In this document: one piece after another, positions 1 to 7,188 of the stretch
How the letters are laid out: each line of letters starts with the position of its first letter
Position numbering within the stretch: position 1 is the first letter of the stretch
From: CAYWFU01 sp964457585
Lineage (GTDB): Bacteria > JACRDZ01
DNA length: 21,697 bases
Direction of reading: 5' to 3'
NCBI GenBank assembly: GCA_964457585.1
Contig: CAYWFU010000047.1
Location: 1-21,697, forward strand
The notes under the pieces: generated by a model
What the model was told of the DNA's origin: nothing
The model's database searches: none
Seen by the model: only the letters and a program-made list of their open reading frames with translations
Program-made: the position numbers and the translations under genes

Positions 1-3
1 AAA

Positions 4-219
4 ATGACCATACAGGAAGCAAGCAATTATTTTGATGAACATGATATATTTGAATTTAATAATATAAAAGAAGTAACAGATATAAAGTTTAATTTACAGA
101 AAAAGAAATATATCGGTTTGGATATAAAACTTTTTAAAAAGATTAAAAGTAAAGCCAAAAAAGTTCATAAAAGCGAAGATTTCTTAATACATGAATGGTT
201 GATGGAAAAAGTTGGATGA
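4..219 (+). CDS. CopG/BrnA-like antitoxin, possibly truncated at window edge
   Basis: A small basic protein of 71 residues as visible. It resembles the CopG antitoxin family often paired with BrnT toxins. The N-terminal FDEHDIFEF segment corresponds to the family's FWDTHD-type motif. It is followed by a short strand (IKFNLQKKKYIGLDI) and two helices ending HEWLMEKV, as in a ribbon-helix-helix DNA-binding domain. Such antitoxins bind and neutralise a partner RNase and repress their own operon. The frame is open through base 1, so the ATG at 4 may be internal and the true start outside the window. In brnTA operons the toxin precedes the antitoxin, so a toxin gene would lie left of the window. 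The family call is from motif memory; the pairing is inference. Confidence 0.6.
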   Translation: MTIQEASNYFDEHDIFEFNNIKEVTDIKFNLQKKKYIGLDIKLFKKIKSKAKKVHKSEDFLIHEWLMEKVG

Positions 220-331
220 AGTTTTGAGCAAAACCACATCGGTTTGATATTAAAAAACATAGGAAGCATTATTTATAAATATAATACTCAGTGAATATAA
301 CTATTTATTTTCAACTTCCCATATTTTCTAC

Positions 332-374
332 TTAATGTGAATATCGAAACTGATTCAGCTAATTGAGACTAAAT
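332..374 (+). repeat. Left copy of 43-bp perfect inverted repeat
   Basis: Bases 332-374 are the exact reverse complement of 7183-7225. The match begins TTAATGTGAATATCG and ends GAGACTAAAT, and it stops sharply on both sides. Read inward, both copies start with the same sequence, as terminal inverted repeats do. A 43-base perfect match is far beyond chance in a window of this size. The outer flanks share TATTTT but no exact target duplication is visible. Confidence 0.9.
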
Positions 375-408
375 AAATCCTTATAAAATCAAGCTTTTTT
401 ATCTGGAA

Positions 409-452
409 GTGCCAAGAATACCCTGCAGTTTACTGCAGGGATGAATTGGCAC
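409..452 (+). repeat. REP-like hairpin 1
   Basis: The inner stem CCCTGCAG (421-428) pairs perfectly with CTGCAGGG (433-440) around a TTTA loop. An outer stem GTGCCAA (409-415) pairs with TTGGCAC (446-452), with a 5-base internal loop on each side. The GCAG/CTGC core shared with the next hairpin resembles REP palindromes associated with TnpA-REP (RAYT) Y1 transposases. No such transposase is present in the window. Confidence 0.6.
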
Positions 453-486
453 AAATATAAATAATAAATAATTCCTATCAGAAACA

Positions 487-528
487 GAAGATACCTCGCA
501 GCTTGCTGCTGAGTTTCTTCATTTTTTT
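487..528 (+). repeat. REP-like hairpin 2 with T-tract (possible terminator)
   Basis: GAAGA (487-491) pairs with TCTTC (516-520). Inside, CTC plus GCAGC (495-502) pairs with GCTGC and GAG (505-513) with one bulged T. A run of seven T follows at 522-528, so on the plus strand it could act as an intrinsic terminator. The core GCAGCTTGCTGC is the same type as hairpin 1 and sits in the same orientation about 73 bases downstream. Confidence 0.55.
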
Positions 529-798
529 ATAGTTATATTTTATCACAAACTATTGAATTTTTGAAGTCATTTTAATTTTTATAAAAAATTAAAATCTTTC
601 TTCTGACAAATGGAAGGGTTATTGAAGATTTTATGTTCCATTTTACAGTATATATATCTTAATTAAAATTAGTAATTTATAATAAACGATAACTCCTTAC
701 TAAATATAATAATTAGACTTACTAAAAGCATGCTTTAAACATGGACAAGCCAGAATGACAGATAAATATAATTAATCAAGTTGACCATGTTTCCCTTA

Positions 799-880
799 CA
801 AATTCCAATATTCAAACATCAAATAACAAATAATTTTATAAATTTCAATAATCAAACAAACAATTAAGACTAATAACAAA
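799..880. repeat. Degenerate short-period A/C-rich run
   Basis: A strongly diverged series of roughly 8-base units (CAAATTCC, AATATTCA, AACATCAA and so on). It resembles the short-period arrays seen at the right end of the window but is much more degraded, and part of the periodicity could be low-complexity bias. Confidence 0.3.
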
Positions 881-908
881 TTTAGATTATAGGAAAGATA
901 AGTCGAAT

Positions 909-1170
909 CAATGCAAATCAGAGATATACAGTATCTTAGAATTCATGGCGCAATTGGCGAGTCACATTCCTTCACCATATGAATCATTAGTATATTATTA
1001 TGGTGTTTACTCAAGCTCCACTAAAACATATACATGAAGAAACGGAAAACCCTTCGCCGATTAAACCAATCTTTCCCACATATGATAATAATCCTGCATT
1101 CGGAGATTATCTGCCACCCATTAATGAATATTATAAATTTAGTTTAAAGATTGTAAATGAAATATATTGA
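909..1170 (+). pseudogene. Remnant of IS91-like (Y2) transposase, C-terminal part
   Basis: Reading from 909, the frame encodes ILEFMAQLASHIP followed by PSPYESLVYYYGVYSSS and then a stop at 1035-1037. This fits the 'FIA.LT.HIP....LVRYYGLYS' block near the C-terminus of the Y2/IS91-type putative transposase family. A second frame (1036-1170) starts right at that break and encodes a proline-rich tail including FPTYDNNPAFGDYLPPINEYYK, ending in a stop. It looks like the natural C-terminus after a frameshift. No HUH catalytic domain is present and there is no start or ribosome site, so this is a decayed fragment of a mobile element. The family assignment rests on motif recognition. Confidence 0.6.
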
Positions 1171-1210
1171 AATATTCCACAAATGTGCTACTCTATGAGT
1201 GAGAGGAGCG

Positions 1211-1629
1211 TTATTTAATGACCTTTAAACATTTTTCTGCGGTTAATACTTTAAATGGTAAATTTGAATATTGCGTAAGAAAGTGGCGATTTTCGCTTAC
1301 TAAAATATCACTTCCTGTCCATTCAGTATATGCAGCAATAAAAACATTGGCAGATTTAAATCCTTTTGCCTCGTATTTAGAGCCTAATTCAAAAGGGACA
1401 ACAAAATCTTCGTCAACTTCTGTTACATTATTGACAAACTCATTAAATTCTCGAAATGCTTCTGGAGATAAGTTCCTTCTTACCTCTTCGAATATTGTAC
1501 GGGGAATTCGTATATTATGTTTTTCAATATTATCAATTAGAGTATCCAAAAGCTGGCTTGACTTTTCTGATTCACTTAGAGGCCCGAAGGCATATATATA
1601 TATTCATTGGAATCAATGACGAACTGCAA
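1211..1629 (-). pseudogene. VapC-like PIN-domain toxin, frameshifted at an AT repeat
   Basis: The open C-terminal part (1211-1549, 112 residues from its first ATG) has the PIN-domain end: KSANVFIAAYTEWTGSD followed by ILVSENRHF. Upstream, in a second frame, the sequence after a TTG at 1627-1629 reads LQFVIDSNEYIY, the standard PIN start with its first acidic residue (VID). That TTG has a GGGAGGA ribosome site just upstream. The two frames join at an alternating AT run (1592-1603); removing two bases or adding one restores a continuous protein of about 138 residues. PIN toxins are metal-dependent RNases. Here SAN replaces the usual SAD, so one likely catalytic Asp is Asn. The gene overlaps the antitoxin stop by 17 bases, a typical toxin-antitoxin layout. 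It is either inactivated or phase-variable. Confidence 0.65.
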
Positions 1630-1939
1630 ACTTTTCCTCCCAGATTTCTTCTCTTGTTTTGCGAAGAGTTTTTATTACATCATCTTTTTTCATCTTAAAA
1701 ATAGGAGCAGGATTCTTTTTTATTATTTCTTTGAGTTTATTCAAATGTTTTCTGGCTTCTTTGGCATTCTTCATAATTTTTCCCCTCTTATAAAAGTTTA
1801 CTATGAGGCTATCGTTCTGAAAAGTCGTAAGTTTCTTCTCCCAGAGCTTCTCGCGTGTTTTACGCAATTGTTCAATAACCTTTTCCTCTTCTATATTGGT
1901 AAAAGGCGAAGTTTTTTTAGTTTCTTTAATATTTTTCAT
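1613..1939 (-). CDS. VapB-like antitoxin ORF made of two tandem antitoxin copies
   Basis: The 108-residue ORF contains two related units. The upstream copy begins MKNIKETKK and carries VIEQLRKTREKLWEKK. The downstream copy begins MKNAKEARK and carries VIKTLRKTREEIWEEKF. Each has its own ATG and ribosome site: GAGGT before the ATG at 1939, and AGAGGGGA seven bases before the ATG at 1774. The functional antitoxin is therefore probably the 53-residue second unit (1774-1613), whose stop overlaps the toxin start. The short charged helical sequence ending REEIWEEKF resembles antitoxins encoded in front of PIN toxins. Residues between the copies (FQNDSLIVNF) might be a relic of a first toxin start, giving an antitoxin-toxin-antitoxin-toxin history with the first toxin deleted. 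A good promoter lies 20 bases upstream. Confidence 0.6.
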   Translation of the reverse strand: MKNIKETKKTSPFTNIEEEKVIEQLRKTREKLWEKKLTTFQNDSLIVNFYKRGKIMKNAKEARKHLNKLKEIIKKNPAPIFKMKKDDVIKTLRKTREEIWEEKFAVRH

Positions 1940-1958
1940 AATTTTTTACCTCAATGTA

Positions 1959-1987
1959 ATAATATAGTAATTTTTTTTGGAAGTCAA
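1959..1987 (-). promoter_or_regulatory. Sigma-70-type promoter of the toxin-antitoxin operon
   Basis: On the minus strand TTGACT (1982-1987) and TATTAT (1959-1964) are separated by exactly 17 bases that include an A8 run. Each hexamer matches the consensus at 5 of 6 positions. It lies 20 bases upstream of the antitoxin ATG at 1939. Confidence 0.6.
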
Positions 1988-2040
1988 AATGTTTTTATGG
2001 AAATAAAATAATTTCTAAATTTAGGTACAGGAATTTGAAA

Positions 2041-2097
2041 TGCTCGATGAATCGAGCAACTACATTGAAATTTTTGTAGTTGCCTGATTTATCAGGC
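2041..2097. repeat. Inverted pair of covarying palindromes
   Basis: Palindrome 1 is TGCTCGAT (2041-2048) with ATCGAGCA (2051-2058). Palindrome 2 is GCCTGAT (2082-2088) with ATCAGGC (2091-2097). They face each other through CAACTAC (2057-2063) pairing with GTAGTTG (2076-2082). The reverse complement of palindrome 2 aligns with palindrome 1, and the two stem positions that differ are compensated on the opposite side. This looks like a REP-like or miniature intergenic element. Confidence 0.65.
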
Positions 2098-2109
2098 TTA
2101 ATTTATAAT
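2080..2109 (+). promoter_or_regulatory. Putative promoter of the surface-protein gene
   Basis: TTGCCT (2080-2085) and a perfect TATAAT (2104-2109) are 18 bases apart. The -35 box lies inside the second palindrome. The region is AT-rich, so the -10 alone means little; the pairing and its position 32 bases before the start codon support it. A strong AGGAGG (2129-2134) sits 7 bases before the ATG. Confidence 0.4.
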
Positions 2110-2141
2110 TTAATATTTTTATTATAGAAGGAGGATAAAAG

Positions 2142-5100
2142 ATGTATCAAAAAAGAAAAATTTATCTAATCAGACTATTAGTCTTTTTATGTATGTTAAT
2201 AATACCTAAATTTATATCGGCAAAAACAAATATAACAGAAGGTCTTGTTGCATATTATCCATTTAATGGTAATGCCAATGATGAAAGTGGTAATGGGAAC
2301 AATGGAACTGTTTATGGTGCAACCTTAACAATGGATAGATTTGGAAATGCTAATAATGCATATATTTTTGATGGGATAAATGATTATATACTTGTTCCAG
2401 ATAATAATTCATTAGATTTATCTATTGGTTTAACAATTACAGCATGGATTTATTCTAGCGATACTTCGGGACCTAGGGTCATTATTTCAAAGTGGAATGA
2501 TAATACTTGGGAACATTCATACCTTTTTAAAGACCATAACTCCAGTGACAAATTAAGGATATCGCTTTCAAAGGGGAATTTTTATGATTTAGCAGATATT
2601 GAAGGGTCAACCTCTATAACAGTAGGAAAGTGGATGTGTGTTGCTGTTACATATGATTTTAATACTATAACGCTATATGTTAACGGCATAGAGGATGTCT
2701 CATCTAAGCGGACTGGGACTATAGCCAATAGTGTCACAAATATGCTTATTGGTGCTGTCTATACAGGAGGAGGTATTAAGGAATACTTTAGCGGTATCCT
2801 TGATGATATTCGCATTTACAATCGTGCTCTTTCTGTATCTGAAATTCAAGCTCTTTACAATGAAAATGTATCTTCTCCCGACCTTCAAATCCGCAACAAA
2901 AATGACACTACTTATATTGGCAGCAATATTTACAACACCACTGGAATAAGGCAGACAAAGACGCAGATTGTAGAACAAAATAGCACTGCAACATTTTTGT
3001 TAAAAATTCAAAACAATATGGATACGACTGATAATTTTATTGTAACCGATTCAAATAGTAGCTCTGGCTGGAATGTAAAATATTATGATGCTGCAAATGG
3101 CGGAAGTGATATTACAAATCAAGTTACAGGTAATGGATGGAAAACAGCATCTTTAGTTGATGGAGCATCGCTTGAATTAAGAGTTGAAGTAACTCCTGAT
3201 ACTTCTGTAAAAGATGGTGCAATGAATATTATACAAATAAAAGTTAAATCCTCAAGTGATCCAGCTAAATATGATGTAGCTAAAGCAAAAACATTTACTT
3301 CAACAGGTGATATTGTTGATACGTTAATGCCGGAAGCAGCGGTATTAGCACGCGGATCACTTCCCTTGATGTCCATAAATCTTGACGCTATATTAAATGA
3401 CAATAGTTTGAATGCAGTACAAATCGGGGATTATGTTGTATGGAAAAAGCCGTTAAGTGATTTTCAGGGGAAACCAACTTCAAATCGAATAAATATTGAA
3501 GCATTTCAGGGAACGGTTGATTTAACATTTGCATTATCTGGAACAGGCTCATTTTATTTTGGAGCAGAAGGTTCGTTACCGGATATTTTATCGGTAGTTG
3601 GAACATTATATTGGGGTGGTTTAGGCTCTGATCCCTCATATGGTCTTGGAGAATCACCTGCAACTCCAAGTGATCGGAGCAAAGATAATGGAATTTATGA
3701 ACCAAAAGATATAGGATTGGTTGGAATAGGTTGGAAAGAATTGCTTAATCTGCAAAATAAATATTACCTTGCGGGAATTTCAGCTAATGATTATGATTTT
3801 CGTAATGCTAGCTCAATAATTGTAAAACATAAATTGGAAAAACCAATTTTTACTATATACTATCCGATATTTATAATTAGAGGGAGCGAAAATGGAGATT
3901 GGGGAGTTGATTTTGAAATGAATGCCCAATGGTCTCAATTTGCAAGTGTCTTTGATAATGGAACAGCTATTCGCTCAGTTCAAATAAACTATAAAAATCC
4001 GATTGCATCATATATATATCCTGTAGTCTTAAATAATAATAGTGAACAAAGCTGGATTAAATTAGATAGTACAGAGATTCTTCATCAATATAATTGGGGA
4101 GTTCAAATCAAAAAATTATATGATAAATATCCTTCAAGTATTGAATTGGGAGGTATTAAAACATGGGGTGAAATTGAACCAGCCGTGACACTCACAGTAG
4201 TAGCTGACTCAACAAACGTATACAACTGGCAAGAAAATCCCAGCCTTGGCTTGCGCCGCAATCCTTCGCCAGATGTTTTGGTATTGCAGCCAAATGTGTG
4301 GACTATACCTCAATCACCAGTTATCACTCAAATTAATAATAATATTGTATCCGCAAAGATTGATCCCAATCGCGGGTGTGTGACCAGTTTGGTTTTTAAA
4401 AAAGGGAGCAATAAGGAGTTAATTGCTACTCAATGGGGAAGCTATCTTATTGATTTAGGTTCGGGACGCTTAGGAGATTATCTGAAATCAGGATGGAAAT
4501 TAGAAAAATCGGATGTGCAATCAAATTATATAAAATGGTCCCTTAAACATCCTTCAAGATTTACTAATGATATTGTTTTATCATGGACTGAAAATCATGT
4601 AGAAGTGCGATGCGATATTAATGCGCCTGATTCAACTGACATATTTGGGGTGTTATACCCTGGCGGTGGATGTGAAAAAAATCGAGATAAATGGGCGTTC
4701 CCAATAACAGATAGTGTGAAAACAGGAGACTTCTTATATCCTGGCCCACAGACAGCACTTTATCCTTCAGATAATTCATGGGATACAACTCAAAAAGGTT
4801 GGTTTGCTCTGTGGGATGAGCAGGTAGATGAAGTTTATGGATTCACATATTCCGGAGATATAAAAACAAAAATAGCTAATGGCGCTGCTACGGATCATTT
4901 TTTTCTTGTACCATCCGGAAATTCACGCATTTCTTTCCATATAATAAAATCTAAACCTTCGACACCTTACGAAGCAATTGAAAACCTGTCAAAAGTTCCG
5001 TATCTAACTTTAAATCAACAAGTAGATAAAATTTTTGCAAGTTCTGGTAATGAATTAAACTACACACTAACATTTAAAGATACCGGAGACATTGATGCTA

Positions 5101-6311
5101 CTGGTGTAACTATTAAAGTTAATCTACCATCTGATGTGAAAGCAATAGATGGAAGTATATCAAATAATGGCATTTATGATTTTGCAACCCATTCTATAAC
5201 ATGGAATATAGATTCATTTCTTGCAAAAGGAGAAGAACAATCTGTTACATTTAAAGTAAAAATAAATCAAAATATCCCTGATGGCACACAATTGGTCTGT
5301 ACTTCACGCATATGGTGTGCTGAACAAACAATAGCCATAAATGGATCAACACTTACTACAATAGCGTCACCTTCAATAACAAGCATTTCACCGGATAAAG
5401 GTGGAAATGCAGGAAATGTAACAGTAACGATTAAAGGAAATTATCTGGATCCGAAGGCGGAGGTGAAATTGGTAAAAGGCAGCGAAGAGATTATTGCAAC
5501 TGGTGTTTCAGGCTCAAATAATGGCAATAGTATCAATGCAACTTTTGATCTTGTTGGTAAAACACCGGGGATAAGTGATCTGGTTGTGACCAATCCAGGC
5601 AGCGGAACAGTAATAAGTTCTAATGCATTTACTATTGAAGAGGGTGGGGAAGCAAAATTGTGGGTAGATATTGTGGGTAGGGATACAATTAGAGTGGGGA
5701 GGGAGCAGACGTATTGGATTAGGTATGGGAATAGTGGGAATATTAATGCCATTTATCCTTATATAGTTCTTATGTTTCCTAAAGATGTGGAATATAAAAT
5801 TGTTGGAGATTTCTCGGGTTTAATTCCTACTGATGATACTTTCTCTGTCTCATCTGATCCAGATGCAATTAAAGCAAGTGTTTTAGATGTTTGTGATATA
5901 CAACCTAACGTCAATAATTCTATTCAAGTTAAGGTCAAAGTAAATAAGCTTGGAGATTGGAAAATAAAAGGTTATCTTACATTAGATAAAAAAATTATTT
6001 ATTCATCGATGTTATCTTTTGCAAAATCACTATTTGAAGAATTAACAGAAGGAGAGGAGTTAAAACAAAAAAATGAACTAAAGAAAGAGGAAGTTTCTTT
6101 CCCTATAAGAGATGATAGTAATTCTCCACCTGCAGACTATATTATATTTTGGTCAATAAAATATTATGATAATCAGGAATTAAAAAAGAAAGTTGTATGG
6201 CATTCAGCAAAGTCTTTAGGGGGAGGCGAATTTATTGAAATAGGGTCGGTAGATAATGGTCCTGATATACACATAAAAAACTTAAATAATGATCCATATC
6301 CAGCTTGTTGA
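2142..6311 (+). CDS. Exported LamG/DUF11/IPT multidomain surface protein, N-terminal part
   Basis: This 1,389-residue ORF starts at an ATG with a strong AGGAGG. Residues 1-27 form a signal peptide: a basic N-end, a hydrophobic core (LLVFLCMLII) and a likely cut after FISA. A LamG/concanavalin-like domain follows (about 33-241; GLVAYYPFNGNANDESG to DDIRIYNRALS). Residues 246-380 form a beta-rich domain beginning PDLQIRN. The middle (about 400-720) is unrecognised. Residues about 733-940 (GCVTSLVFKKGSNKELI onward) resemble the galactose-mutarotase-like sandwich of sugar-processing proteins. Then come DUF11 (about 953-1056), an IPT/TIG domain (about 1076-1165) and a CARDB/DUF11-like unit opening LWVDIVGRDTIRVG. 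The last 60 residues (IIFWS, HSAKSLGGGEFIEI) vaguely resemble an NlpC/P60 half-domain, uncertain. It is probably a cell-surface adhesion or carbohydrate-binding protein. The frame ends at 6309-6311, and homologous sequence continues in another frame. Confidence 0.75.
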   Translation: MYQKRKIYLIRLLVFLCMLIIPKFISAKTNITEGLVAYYPFNGNANDESGNGNNGTVYGATLTMDRFGNANNAYIFDGINDYILVPDNNSLDLSIGLTITAWIYSSDTSGPRVIISKWNDNTWEHSYLFKDHNSSDKLRISLSKGNFYDLADIEGSTSITVGKWMCVAVTYDFNTITLYVNGIEDVSSKRTGTIANSVTNMLIGAVYTGGGIKEYFSGILDDIRIYNRALSVSEIQALYNENVSSPDLQIRNKNDTTYIGSNIYNTTGIRQTKTQIVEQNSTATFLLKIQNNMDTTDNFIVTDSNSSSGWNVKYYDAANGGSDITNQVTGNGWKTASLVDGASLELRVEVTPDTSVKDGAMNIIQIKVKSSSDPAKYDVAKAKTFTSTGDIVDTLMPEAAVLARGSLPLMSINLDAILNDNSLNAVQIGDYVVWKKPLSDFQGKPTSNRINIEAFQGTVDLTFALSGTGSFYFGAEGSLPDILSVVGTLYWGGLGSDPSYGLGESPATPSDRSKDNGIYEPKDIGLVGIGWKELLNLQNKYYLAGISANDYDFRNASSIIVKHKLEKPIFTIYYPIFIIRGSENGDWGVDFEMNAQWSQFASVFDNGTAIRSVQINYKNPIASYIYPVVLNNNSEQSWIKLDSTEILHQYNWGVQIKKLYDKYPSSIELGGIKTWGEIEPAVTLTVVADSTNVYNWQENPSLGLRRNPSPDVLVLQPNVWTIPQSPVITQINNNIVSAKIDPNRGCVTSLVFKKGSNKELIATQWGSYLIDLGSGRLGDYLKSGWKLEKSDVQSNYIKWSLKHPSRFTNDIVLSWTENHVEVRCDINAPDSTDIFGVLYPGGGCEKNRDKWAFPITDSVKTGDFLYPGPQTALYPSDNSWDTTQKGWFALWDEQVDEVYGFTYSGDIKTKIANGAATDHFFLVPSGNSRISFHIIKSKPSTPYEAIENLSKVPYLTLNQQVDKIFASSGNELNYTLTFKDTGDIDATGVTIKVNLPSDVKAIDGSISNNGIYDFATHSITWNIDSFLAKGEEQSVTFKVKINQNIPDGTQLVCTSRIWCAEQTIAINGSTLTTIASPSITSISPDKGGNAGNVTVTIKGNYLDPKAEVKLVKGSEEIIATGVSGSNNGNSINATFDLVGKTPGISDLVVTNPGSGTVISSNAFTIEEGGEAKLWVDIVGRDTIRVGREQTYWIRYGNSGNINAIYPYIVLMFPKDVEYKIVGDFSGLIPTDDTFSVSSDPDAIKASVLDVCDIQPNVNNSIQVKVKVNKLGDWKIKGYLTLDKKIIYSSMLSFAKSLFEELTEGEELKQKNELKKEEVSFPIRDDSNSPPADYIIFWSIKYYDNQELKKKVVWHSAKSLGGGEFIEIGSVDNGPDIHIKNLNNDPYPAC

Positions 6312-7188
6312 TGTAAGCTGTAAATTTGATCCGTCTACAGGTATTGTAAAATGGCTATTTAGCGGCAGAGACCCATACGATACAACAGGTGAATTGGCTG
6401 ATTTTTTGCCTCCGAATAAGGATGATGTTGCTCCCAAAGGAGAAGGTTGGATTTCATACAGTATAAAGCTTAAATCAGACTTACCTTCAGGCACTGTAAT
6501 TAAAAACAAAGCAACTATAGACTTTGAAGTTGATGTTCCACCAGCTCCAATGGATACACCCGAAGTGTTTAATACAATTGATTCCAGCGAACCGATAAGC
6601 AGTGTTTCTGCATTATCAACCATACAAAATGATACTACTTTTACAATAAGCTGGAGTGGGAGTGATGATAATGGAGGGGCTGGTATTAGAGATTATAATA
6701 TTTATGTGTCTGATAATAATAATCCATATTCTCTCTGGATAACAACATCCGAAATTTCAGCTAAATTTACCGGTCAATACGGTCATAAATATTCATTCTA
6801 TTCAAAGGCAAAAGATAATGTAGGTAATATTGAAGATGCTCCAGCCCAACCGGATGCAGCCACTACAATTAAAATAAAAGAAAAATATGAAACAACGACT
6901 ACAACCACAACTTCAACATCAAAGAAAAAGAAAAAATTCTTGGGAATATGCTTCATAACAGATACATTTAATAAAAATACAAATATTCAAATATTTAGTA
7001 ATTTTAGAGATAATCATCTTTTATCAAATACTATTAGCAATACATTTGTGAATTTTTACTATAAAATATCTCCGGATATAGCAACTTATTTTAATGAACA
7101 TAAAACTTTAAAATCAGCTACAAGGCTCATATTAACACCTTTTATATATGTAATTACTTCACTTTTATTGGCTGTCTTTTTAATTTAG
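6289..7188 (+). CDS. C-terminal part of the surface protein with CFI-box sorting domain
   Basis: This 299-residue ORF has no signal peptide or clear ribosome site, so it is best read as the displaced C-terminus of the preceding gene after a frameshift. It starts within a known module (VDVSCKFDPSTGIVKW, FLPPNKDD, NKATIDFEVDVPP, DTPEVFNTID). A fibronectin-III-like unit follows (about 100-195: FTISWSGSDDNGGAGIRDYNIYVSD, KDNVGNIEDAP). After a Thr/Ser/Lys linker (about 203-217) comes a tail starting CFITDTF with FRDNHLLSNTI, VNFYYKISPDIA, RLILTP and a final hydrophobic helix. This is the CFI-box C-terminal sorting domain, whose consensus is CFIATAAYG. Here the motif has drifted after CFI. The stop codon lies inside the right inverted repeat. 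Confidence 0.7.
   Translation: MIHIQLVDVSCKFDPSTGIVKWLFSGRDPYDTTGELADFLPPNKDDVAPKGEGWISYSIKLKSDLPSGTVIKNKATIDFEVDVPPAPMDTPEVFNTIDSSEPISSVSALSTIQNDTTFTISWSGSDDNGGAGIRDYNIYVSDNNNPYSLWITTSEISAKFTGQYGHKYSFYSKAKDNVGNIEDAPAQPDAATTIKIKEKYETTTTTTTSTSKKKKKFLGICFITDTFNKNTNIQIFSNFRDNHLLSNTISNTFVNFYYKISPDIATYFNEHKTLKSATRLILTPFIYVITSLLLAVFLI

Larger units (their letters stand above)
220..908. other. Gene-free, AT-rich accessory stretch
   Basis: I see no credible coding region here on either strand. It contains the left copy of the 43-bp inverted repeat (332-374), two REP-like hairpins (409-452 and 487-528), an AT-only hairpin with 11-bp arms (570-580 with 584-594), and a degenerate A/C-rich short-period run (about 799-880). 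The rest is low-complexity AT-rich DNA. Confidence 0.6.

Noticed and set aside
570..594. Perfect AT-only hairpin (11-bp arms) as a terminator
   Set aside because: It has no GC in the stem and no gene directly upstream; such palindromes are common in AT-rich DNA.
1218..1619. Plus-strand ORF of 133 residues opposite the PIN gene
   Set aside because: It is the antisense shadow of the PIN toxin; its composition is not protein-like and it has no family features.
1607..2011. Phe-rich plus-strand ORF opposite the antitoxin copies
   Set aside because: The Phe/Ser-rich translation is the complement of Lys/Glu-rich coding sequence on the minus strand.
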